A stretch of DNA of 64,000 bases from Chionis minor (lineage: Eukaryota; Chordata; Aves; Charadriiformes; Chionididae). The stretch is from positions 62,001-126,000 of the forward strand of contig VZSF01006981.1 of assembly GCA_013398295.1 (NCBI GenBank), written 5' to 3'. The notes under the pieces were generated by a model. It had not been told where the DNA came from. It made no database searches and worked only from the letters and a program-made list of their open reading frames with translations. Both the position numbers and the translations under genes were made by a program. This document shows, piece by piece, positions 39,240 through 51,200 of this stretch (position 1 is the first letter of the stretch; each line of letters opens with the position of its first letter).

Positions 39240-42200
39240 CTGTCAGGAGACAACAAATAACATACTCCGGGTGTTTGACTGAGTGTAGTTCTCCCGCTGA
39301 TTAAGAATCACCTTGCACAATCTGTCAAGTTTACCAGTTCTTTGGTTTATTTGATTTAAGGTTCACACCTCCCCACCTACCCCCACCGGTGTCTGCGGGC
39401 ACGAGCTGACCTGTAAGCAGGTGTTACTGGTAGGCTACCAGCATTGAGGCCCCATCCCTGGCAGGGTTCAAGGCCAGGCTGGATGTGGCATTGGGCAACC
39501 TGGTCTAGTGGGAGCTGTCCCTGCCTATGGCAGGGGGGTTGGAACTCGATGATCTGCAAGGTCATCCAACCTAACCCATTCTATGATTCTATGATTTTTT
39601 TAAACATAAAAACAAAGTGATGGATCTGGTCACACGGGAATGTAGATAGATTTCCAAATGTTGTACTATCTATATGTTATACTATGTTATACCAGAAGAA
39701 AGTCTATCATTATTGCTGCCCCTCTTCCCAACTGAACTATTAATAGAGGTAGTATTTAACCGGCAATTTCAAAGACAAAAGGGAGAGATACCACTTCGGA
39801 TGTGGCATTTCTATCAGAGACAGGGACACACATGTGCCTCTCGGGTAAGGGAAGATAAGTCTTCCTGGTTCAGCCAACCTCAGGCAATCTTATTACAGCA
39901 AGTCTTAACACCAGTAGGGCTTGTTTTAAAATACTGTCTTCTCCACTGATAGCTATATTTTGTTATACATTCGGGTTTGCCTTTTTCACATTGAAAGAGT
40001 TAGTTCTTCTGCTGTTATCACCTCTCCAAACTGAGATAAAGCTGCAATTGTTAACAGTACATTATCAAGAATATCTTAAAAAAAAATTCTACCCCTGAAG
40101 TAATCTCAGCCTGTTATTGAGAATGTAGACAGGCATAGAAAGATTTTAACTGTTAACACTTGTCAGGGAGACCAATTCATAATAGTTTGGAGAAGGCAGT
40201 TTAAAAATAATATTAGACACTGGGTTGAACTCAAAGCTCCGTCTGTGAACACACAAAAAAATTGCATTTAATCCAGTATCTTAGTTGTCCAATGCAGATC
40301 TGGCCTATTGTGTACTCGTTTAGCAGGTGAACTCCCCCTCCACTCTTACTAGTTTGGAGCTAAACTCAGCCGGGCATCGCAATTTCTGATTTGAAAGAGA
40401 ACCCACGACAGGAGCAGTTAATTCAGAGCAGTAAGCTGTGTAACTTAACTTACAGAAATCTTCTGCCCAAAGGTACCACAGAGTTCTCTGCGTTTATCGT
40501 GACAGATATAAAAGGCTTCAGCAAGACATTATTTTGTTTGATTTTGATGACAGTGGATTTTAATGCTTTTCCTGCCTGCCTTTTTTCTAACCCAAAACAA
40601 TTTCCCCCCCCTTGCCATCTTTCCATAACTTCAAAGTTGTGCAGCATATTCTGAGTTCTCCAGGTTGACTCAAAAACCAAGAAGAAAGAGTGCCATTTAA
40701 ATAGAAACCAATGGAACCTAGAGATTAAATACTGTAATATATAGTATTTGCATATAAAACAGTACATGAGTAGATATTGAAAAATACAGCATATATACAT
40801 ATAACAAGAATGATGCAGATTTTAGGTGCAGATTGAGCTGCTGAAGCCTCACCTTTTACAAAGGCAGCATCAATATGAAAGAAAACAAGAAAAAAAAGTT
40901 ATAGCAGTAAGATCAATACGATTTACTTACTTGGGACTCTTATCTGGTAGTGATTAAGTACAGTGAGAGCTTCCACTGCATCTGTCTTACATTCCCATTC
41001 TAACAGACCAGACAGTGTTTTGGCAGAAGCTGTCAAAATGAGAAATAAAAAAGGAAAGGAGAGGATCAGTAATGTCTTCTGACAGTGTATGTTCTTATCA
41101 AAACGGGACTTCAAATAACTCTGCAAACAGGTCAAAGTTTACTTACGTTTTGGATCAAACACTTTGTATTTAATAAAGCTGAGAACTTCATGATCCTCAC
41201 ATAACTGTCACAAAAATAAAATAAGAGGTAAAACTCCAATAAAAATGCACATAAACACATTAGCAAAAATTCCAAGTTCCTGGAAGAGACACACAAAAAG
41301 GAAAATACTGACTCTTTAAGAGAGCTTACAAGAATTTACGGCAAATTATTATTTTAAAAATACATTTATATTGGTAACTCTTTGGAATACCATTCTATAG
41401 TATGCAAAAGAAGGCTCCTATATCTGTGCCATCCCACAATAAAGACAATTTTATAGGCACAAAAATCAAGTACAAATATCACTACCATCTCAAACAACAT
41501 AATTAAATAAAACCAAGGTCTTTTTTACATTCCCGCTTCAATACAGTGGCGCAGAAGTTGTACGTACAAGCACACTGCTCATGAACCAGAGTTAACTTTC
41601 AGGCGGAGCTTGAAATGAAATATTTTTATTGAACTGAGAAAGAACTCACTGAACTATCATCAGTTTTACCACTGCCTCCATTTCAGAGGCTCAGTATTGC
41701 ATGTTTTAAGCATCCAGAGTTCATTTAGGACTCAACTGTGCAAACTGTTCCAGGTACACACTTCTCTCCATTCCAAAGCATCCTGGCAGTCACTACAATA
41801 ACCATCTCAGGGCGTCAGTAAATGTTTTGCAAATTGCAGTTCTAACTTTCTCTGGATTTGGCTTTGTATGAGTCTTTTCCCCTTCCCTCCACAAAAAAAA
41901 ACCAAAACAAAACACCAAAAAACCCCAAACTACCACATTAAGGTCCTCAACTTTATTTCCAAGATCTTGTTTCTCACATAAAATAAATTAAAAAAAAAAA
42001 AAAAATAAAGTGGAGAGAATAATGCCAAAGTTGTGAAACCAGAGCAGCTTCTGTACAGACTACAAACCGCTTTTAAAAAGCAGTTCTCTTCCAGTCACTA
42101 TCCTGTACCTATGTCAGTTATTTATTTTTAAAAGTTGCACAGTGTAAAAGTAGGATAGAGCCCCAAAGCACTGTACCTTTACAAACGTTTCTTCAGTTAC

Positions 42201-45200
42201 ACACAGGGGAACATTATAATAATGCAGCACACAAGAGGGTGGTTGGATGATGTTCTTAGATGCTTGGCCAGCACTGGTGAATCGATTATTCTTACTCATT
42301 GCAAAATCCTTGTAACTACTCGTGCCATCCTCCAGTTCAAATATCTGGCTTGGAACTACCGAATGCTGCTTGGAAACACTGGGATTTAAGGAGATAGATA
42401 TATATATAGATAGATATNNNNNNNNNNNNNNNNNNNNNNNNNNNNNNNNNNNNNNCTTCAACAACAATAAAAGAACAATGGGATATTGTCCATTTGCAAG
42501 CTCATTCCATCTGCGCACTGGTAGACTACTAATCTGATCAAACATATTTACCAGACATTAAGTCTCTTTCCAAATAACTTGACATTGTTGAGATGCGTGA
42601 CAGCTCTTTCCACAGCATACTCATCACCCATTTCAACCAGTGCTGTGCCTGGAATAGTCTTCATAAATTTCACCTAAGACAGATTAAGGGGAAAAAATGA
42701 TATTGAAACAAACAGCCCAACCAAGAGCTTTATAAGTTATTAGGAAATATTTTTAGACCATCTCAGCCAGGTTTTTTTCCAACACAATGAAAACGACTAT
42801 AGCAGTTTTCAAGTTTCTAATAAATTATGCCTTACCTTCTCAATGTTTCCATACAAGCAGAACAGATTGAAGACCCTTGAACAGTTCATCTTTAGCTGAT
42901 GCAACCCACTAACCATGACAACCGACCCAGAAGGATTTCCACCATGCATGTAAGAGGAGGATGCCTGAGGCAACGGATAAGCAACAAGTTCCGGAGTGTC
43001 CCGAGATCCCATTCGGTACCGGCTCGGCAAGGGCAACAAAGGACCGTGTGACCCTAAGGAGATGAGAGACCACGCTTTCATATTGTTTGAAACAAGTTTC
43101 ACTACTTAATCATGCATTAAAGCCCACATATGCAGTGCATATTAAGGGAGAGGGGGATGACAACATTGCAGCAGTTTCCATTATTTTTCCAATATAAAAA
43201 AACCCAACCCTACAAACAAAAAACCAAACCAAAACCCCCCAAAAAACCACACCCATAAAACATCTTCTGTTCCCTTGAATGTTCCAAGTCTCTTCTTACA
43301 TTACCAGACAAGAAGGTATTCATGGTATTGTTTTTATACAGAAGAGAAGAAAGGTATTTCAGTAATTACAAAAATAGCATCTTCCCTGCCCCAGACGAAA
43401 TATTTGAACATAAACCTATCAGAAGAAATACTTAAAATAAACCCTCAGGAATATTGCCAGGTCTACTGCTAGAGCTAGAAGACACCAAAAATCAATATTA
43501 CAAAGTAGGAAAAACAAACCAAAAGGAGTGAACTTTTAGCCAGAGGTCAGGAGAAGAGATGACACAGCTCTTTTCCAGAGACAAGAGATGAAGCCAGAAG
43601 GCTGCCTTTCTACAAACAGCTTATTTAGAAGAAACAGGAGTACTTAAACTCCTGCATTAAAGCAAAATTCAGCTGTCCTATTTTTCACTACAGGTGAAGT
43701 GACAAGTTTCATTGAAATAAACAATTATTTCTCTTTTTTTTTTTTTTTTAATGAAGAGACATTATGAGTATGCAATACTTCTGTTTATAGAAAATATCAG
43801 TATTACAGACCAAGGAGAGGATCCCTGTATTCCGAGACAAAAATAATATGAAATTGTCATAAGCCAAGTATAAAAGGAACCTTCTGTCCTTTCCCCTCCT
43901 CTCCCTCCCCCCGGCAAAAAGTAGTAATGAGGGAGAGAATGGTATAGGAGGAGACAGCCACGTTATTTAAGGCAGAAGGGTATATTGGAAGAATGAAAAA
44001 AGAACATCAGTGAATACAAGGCAGAACTTGGGAATTCTGGAGATTTGAAGAACCTTTGGAAAGAGTAGGTAGAAGGTCAGCCTGCATGGTAAAATATCAT
44101 AAATACATTTGCAAAGAAAGAGGCAAGACAAACCCCAATGCATCTGACGGGTAAGAGAGAGTAACTAGGAAAGTCACATCTAACTGGGTCATTAGTTTCT
44201 CAACCCTGAGGTCTTGCTGCAACGCGTGACAGTGATAGCAAGACCTTCATTTACAGATAACACTGGAACCGCAGCACTTTACAGCACTAATTGCAAAACA
44301 ACATTCTTACACAGTCACACAGCTATAACTTTTCACAATTACTCAAGTTCAAAGAAACACAAAGCCCACAATTCACAGCTTTGCATGCAAGAACATCAAA
44401 CAACTCCGTGCTGCATCAAACCACTGATGGAGCTACACTGCCATTTTCTAAAAGAAAACTGCTTTTCCAGTACAGGGGTCGTTTTCCATCCATTGACAGG
44501 GTGATTGCAACCGAAAGGAACCATTCTACCAAGGAATAAATTTGTAGAGCTGGATGCCCTCCGTGAAAGGAAGAGGTGTGGCAATAAACACACCTAGATT
44601 TGGGTAAACCACTAGCATTTTCAGAACACAGACTGACAGCACCGCAAGTACAGCACAGTAGTGAACTACTCGTGCTGCAGGGGTCCACAGTTAAGCATTG
44701 ATTGAATATTCAGAATTCCACATAACATGTAAAGAAATCAGAACCACCTGTCATCCTACGTTACTTACCATAACCATCATGTCTAAATGATGATGGGTGC
44801 TCTCCCAAAATAGCTTGCCTCTGGCGGCCCTTCCCTCTGTCTAACATGCGGGAAGGGAAAGAAAACAGTTTAGTATGCACAACTCTGCACTTGATTTCTT
44901 CAGTTAAGACACAAAGCTTCTAGTTAAGAAGCAAAAAAGCAATTTGAGTCCTTGTTAATTTTATGAACGATTTCTCATTCATTATGCATCTAAAACCACA
45001 AGCTGTAGTAGCCCTGGGACACCAAAATTAAAAGACTGCCATCTGTATAACAAATTGCACTTAAGTTGATTGGGGGCAGTGGCCAATGAGGAGATGCAGA
45101 CATTTAAAGTTTATGGAAAAACCCAATAGTTTTCCGAAACAGACACCACACATTAGCATAGATAACACCATACAGCAGGATTTACCTATGTGTCTCTTAA

Positions 45201-48200
45201 AACAAATTTGAAATGCAGTACTTTTGAAAGACAGTACCTGAATCATAATATTAGCTTCAACAGCAACACATTTTCAAAGTGGGCTTCTTTCAAGAAGTTT
45301 CAGCATAAGCCAACAACAACCTGTATTACATGGTTTCATAATCAGTAAACAGAGAGCATTACATATGCGTACATATATATTTACAGAACACCTACTGATT
45401 TTATGGGCGTGCTGAAAGGATTGTACATTTTTTGCATTATCAGCAGCACATAACAGTTCAAATGAAGAAAAACATCACTGAATAATGCACTAAAACCAAC
45501 GGTCAATCCTTTAAGAAAACCCAGTTCTCTAGGATATAAAGTTAAGCAAGGGGTCTACATTACTGGAGGAAAGCAGTGCATCACAACCAAAGCTGTATTT
45601 TCTAATCAGATCTGTGCTGCGTTAACAAAGGAAATCTAAACTTCCAGATTTCTTTGTGGCAAACAATTGATTTCTCACAATTAAAGAAGCCGCAGTGAAA
45701 AGATGGGGCAAGACATTTATCAGTTTACAACAGTTACCAGGAAATTTAAGTATGACTGCTGAAAATGGCAACTCCAGCATAATGCAGCTGGAGATATTTC
45801 CCCTGAAAACCAGGGACTACACAACAGTGGGAGATGAAAACACACGTGCCCTTTCTGCTCGGGATTTTGAGGAAAGGTTCCAAGTCAGGTATTTACTCTG
45901 GCAATACAGCCTAAAGAGAGAACAGTGCTGAATGCCTTCAAATATAGAGAAAAAAAGATTACTTGCGTCAAGTTTTACTCCTCCATTCTTTTTTCAGGGT
46001 AATAGCTCTGATTCCTGACTCTAGAAAGCAAATGGGCCGGCATATCAAGTATTTTGAGCATTCAGCCTGCATGCAGTAATCATCTTTCAGAAAAATCAAG
46101 TTTGTAATTCCAGTCTGTGGAGCTAAATCTGTTGGAACTGCACACAGTAATGTAGTAAAGGACCATATTCTTCAAATAAATAATTCTAGAAGAACACAGG
46201 TCGATAAATATTTCCTCCTTGTGATGGTGTCGTCCACTGCCCTCTCCTTGCCCCATACTTGTTTTTTCCTTAAACAAAGTCCCTCAACTGTGCCAGTACA
46301 AATACTTGTGCAAACAGGCACTAAAACACAAGAACTGATACGTGCTAAAAATAATTCTGAATTGAAAAATTCTTTATAATCTAGTTTAAGTTTGGGGTTT
46401 GCTGTTTTTTAGATTTTGTTTTTAAATCAGGTCCTTGAGTCACTACGTATGCTGGTATTACCATCAAAAGAAATGCTCCAAACTAGTTTCCGCTTTCTGT
46501 CTAAAAGCAAGTGGAATACTACAGTCAGGCGGGTTTTTTGGGCTCAATCTAATGCAATATGGGTTCACAGCAGCAGGCATTTGTTAGGAAGTTTACTTAA
46601 GTGGAGAAATACTCTAGGGAAGTCTGCAGCTTGTTACCGTAAGAAACTAAAACCGGTTCTTAAAAAAAATTAAATTAGCGAAAAGCATTTCCTTCCTAAC
46701 ATGTGAAGGTGGGTGGGTGTGAAATTCTGAAATTCTGAATTAGCCTACCTGTCCTCAGAATGAAATTCCTTTGGGCTAAGATCCTGTTCGCTGCAGTCAG
46801 ACCCCTACAGTTGGGGTCACATTAAGTTCAAAAGCCAAACAACACTGCTGCAAGGGTAAGTTAAAGCAGAAATATAAAAACTTTCTCTCATTCAAAAAAA
46901 TAAAAGACCCAGGTTACTTCACGGGCAAAATTGCTCTAGATGCCTGCTTTCTCAAGTACATTTCAGTGTTCATTCAACAATTTATATTCCCGTTTTCTAG
47001 ATAAATGGATGTGGGCCACAATAAATGAAAAATCACGCTATATACAATATATTGTTATATCGTACATAGCATGATACATATATATATAATAGAAGTCCAA
47101 TTCTCCTCTTACGTGTAGTACAGTGATGTATAGAAAATAGAGACAGGCTGCCAAAGTTACAGAAGGAAAACAAAAGAGTGAGAGTTCTTGAGAAAGAGCA
47201 AGTCGTCTAAATTTTATCCTAATAAAATAATATCCTAAATTTTTCATTTTCCACTGTTTTCTCTAGCTGGGGGAACATTTAGTTCATACAGCCATATCTA
47301 TCTGCAGACCAATTACATAACAAACTTAGATGCACAATGTCACAAGTCGGACTCCAAACACTGCAATGACCAGAAGATATGAGGGTCACATTAATCCTTC
47401 GGATTTTTCAAATTCAAGCCTTCAGGTTTTTTTTCTTGCCCTTGAGTTTCCTCAAAATCACTTTCTCAACTCAGGAATTTGAGGGGAAAAAAAAACAATT
47501 GACTCCTGATACAAACAGTCATAATCTACAAGCCACAACCAGTACTGTAGCTCCCTTGTTAACTTTTTACAAGAACTTCATTTTGAAAATTCAAGCCCTA
47601 AGTTTTTTTATTGTACAACAGTTATACAAGCCCAGCGTCTCTGCAGAATTGCTTTGAAAGCGCGTATCACTTGAGACAGCCAAAGCCCTGGTTCTCATAT
47701 ACCCTTTGGTAAGTATCTATCTTGGACACATTATCTTCACTTTTCTAACTTTACATCGCACACATTATTGTACATAAGTTACTGAACACTGCACTCAATA
47801 GTTACAGATATATACCTTTTTTTTTTTTAAATAAACACTTCACAGGAGTTAGGCTACACAGCAGTTTACCTTTACATATAAATCATAGTTTCCACTGACA
47901 TGAGTTAAGCTCTGGTAATTTTCATAGCTGAGTACTTAAGAGACAGTATGCCTGTACCAACTATCAATCTCCCTATTTTAGTACTTAAATATAACTGTGG
48001 GGACCTATCTGATATCGCACTGCTCATTTCCAACTATCTAGAGATAAGGATTAAATTTTCCTACTACTAGACAATATTTACACCGGTAAGACTGAATGCA
48101 ACTCACATACAGCATGTAATAAAAAGGTTACAACGTCAATGATATCAACAAGAGAGGTTCTTAGTTTTGGAGGTTCTCAATTGTTCAGTTGTAATTTTAA

Positions 48201-51200
48201 GGGAAATAAGACCAGCATACATACAAACTTGAACAGAAGGGGTACAGTCTATTGTGTTATTCATCCCATACAAATCAGAAGTACTGAAAGTCTCCTCCTT
48301 TAAAAACTTGTGGTGGTGGTGCATGCAGTATGCAGACAAGGTGAATTGCAAGTCTGAGGTTTTTTTTCAGAGGGTTTTTTTTTGTTTGTTTGTTTGGTGT
48401 TTTTTTGCTGATGCCGATGTGGTGCATGATGAAGTGTAGAGTCAGCCTGCTGAAGTCCTCTATCCTTCTTAATGCCTCGTCCAACATAGGGGAAAAGAGT
48501 CCTTTCGAAGGAGAAGCAGTGTGCAAGTTTGTAGTTTGCAAGGAATAGTCTGTACCAGGTTTCCTCTCCTCCAAAGAGAGAGAGCTGCTTGGAGAAATGC
48601 AAGTCCTTGAGAACTGCGAAGGTGCTTGGAGGTGTGGGCTCCTTGTTGAACTAAGTGGCTCAAGCACACGGCAGTAGGGGGCACTAGGGCTCAGGGTTAA
48701 TTTCCTGGCTTGGCAACAGCCTTCAGCAGCACTGGCTTGCTTTGGAATGACTACTGCGATACAGCCTGACCACGTATAAAGGATTGTCATTAGTACAGGC
48801 AAACAGCTACAGCCATGAACATACGAAAACCTACCTCGTCGGCCCAGATACGGTTTAGTGTAGTCCCAACTATCGTTGTCGTTTCTAATGACATTAAGGC
48901 GAGTTGGCTGTTCAAACAAAGTAAAAGCAAAGAAGGTTAAGTCTTGATTCTATACATTTTTCTAGTAAAATCTAAAAGAAGGTCCAAGCATTACCCTTGC
49001 ATATTCGATTTTTAGTGTGCAGCATCCTGCATAGATATCTGCTCCATTGAGCGCAGCCTTCGCCTTCTGGGCACAAAACACTGATTCAAACATACACATC
49101 AGGTTAAGGATTTTTTTTTTCCTCCCCTAGGTGTCTCATTCACATCCCTTTCTTCTGATACGGCTTTATTTTCGTAGCCTGCAGATATTTCACTACTGTG
49201 TACCTTACAAGAACGCTAGAGAGACTTTAACATAAAATTACCAACAAGTGTATACGGGTTCAACTTATGTTAAGCATCTGGTTCTGAGATGCAAACAACG
49301 CCTGATGAGACCATTCATAAATTAGTAAAATCTTCAATGCGGATTATATAGACGCAAGTTTTGCATCTGAGCTCTGAGCCCATGCCATTTGGAACGGGAT
49401 ATTCTGGTGGATTTAGCAGCTTTCATCAGAGGACACAGAAAGTTACCAGCAAGCCTAGAGAATGTTTGAAGGGAAAACTGAAGCTGCGTCGTTTGGGAAG
49501 GGATCAGAGCTCGGGAGCAAGAAGGCATGCCTGAAGACAACGCATTCCTCCTCACAGCTAGCATCAGCTACAGACCAGCGAGTAGGGAGAACGTGAACTC
49601 AGTAGTTACTTTACAGCAAAAAGAACTGAGAAAGAGTACACCCTTTTCAGCTCGTTTGCCAAATAAAACCACAGAACTGAGAGAGACACTGTGAATGAAT
49701 AATCATCTTGCATCAAAAAATACAAAAAGCACATGCTTTAAATCCACTGCTCGAGGCAGATGCATGTACCAGGCTCCAACATGTAGTTATTTCATATCCT
49801 CGACATCCTCCAAGATCAGTCCTATGACGGGCAGAAGAATATACATGAGCCTTGGCACATGGCAATCCATGATCTCCTCCATACTGACTAACACATGGGG
49901 TCACAAAGCCTGAACCTTGCAGCACCAGACATTTCTGTGCCATCCTTTGATATAGGTGAGTGAAATTTCCAAAGTAGTCTCTACCAATAGCAAATCCCTT
50001 GTGTTTTACCACATTCCTGCAGCCCAGCTTCTTCCAAGGTGATGTAGTTCAGGGTGGAATTTAAGAGTGAGAAAAGTTAAGCTTCCCACACCTCTAAGAA
50101 ATTGTTTGATACCGGCTAGAACTGTGGGAGCACATCTGCAAAAGTAACAGGTACTGCAATTAACATTGAAATTTAAGTAAGTTTTTGAACCTTTCAGACA
50201 AGGCTTGTCTTGAAGCTCACTTTTTTCCCCTTCCCCCGAAGTTGTTTACCTACACTGCTGCATTACTCTGCCCACATTTGTGAGTCTTCTTCCCATTGCT
50301 GGTTGGTTTTGTTTTTAATAAAAGCCACGCCACAGAATTTAATTCAAAGGACAGAAGTACGACAGTTTCAGAGCACAGGCAGGATCCTCCCCACAACTTC
50401 CCTAATCTTTCACAAGATGCAGAATAACCCCTAACTGCACCAGTCATCTGACCCAGACAGCACTGTTTACCACAAACTCGACACAGCATCATAGGACGTC
50501 AAACTGCTGTCTGTTAGGACACGCAGTTTAATACTTCAGCACAGATAAACAGCAACTAGTTTGCTTTTTTGGAAGTTAGGGTAACTCTTTTTGCTTGGCA
50601 AATCATCCATGCAGCCACTGGTTAAGTTGTATGTTATAGAAGTGATCCACTAATAACGCCTGCCACATCGGTAGCATCTGAAACCACAAAAGAATTTCTG
50701 AGATTTTGGTACAATTTGTCCAGATAACAGCTCAGAAATGGAGCGTAATCTGCCTCTAGGAAGAGGGCTATCAGAGTTTTATAAACTAAAGCATAATCAT
50801 ATCAGGCTTTGGACTTCCCAAACCACAGTAACACATCAACAACTCTGAACGTTTCATCCCATGTACAACTTAATGCTACAAATACAGTAAACAGCAGGAT
50901 AACAGAGCAGGGAATTTCCTCAACACACGATAAACAGGTCGAGGAGGTCTGTTGTGGTCTTGTGCTTTAAGTTAAGCACAAGTTAAGTTGGTCTTGTGCT
51001 TTATTAGAGTCAGAGCACTAGGACAAGCAGTATATATTAGAATTATTTTAGAAGAGTCTGAAGAAGTACAACTGCACCTCTGCAATCCCTTACTCATTTC
51101 CTGAGTGTCAACACAGGCAAAATCCATGAATCTTTTGCGTATGATGCATTGCCAAATCTATGGCATGTTCCTCGTCTGCAGTTATTAGCTTTAGGGTCAC

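Noticed and set aside
40840..40872. Minus-strand sequence after exon 12 as the HNRNPLL C-terminus (reads ...SSSICT stop)
   Set aside because: Exon 12 has a clear donor CCAA|GTAAGT, and the conserved C-terminus GSNPYTLKLCFSTSSHL is found in phase at 39184-39239.
42379..42395. U12 branch-like TCCTTAAA near the end of HNRNPLL intron 9
   Set aside because: The 5' splice site of that intron is GTAAAT, not a U12 site, and the intron ends in a normal CAG.
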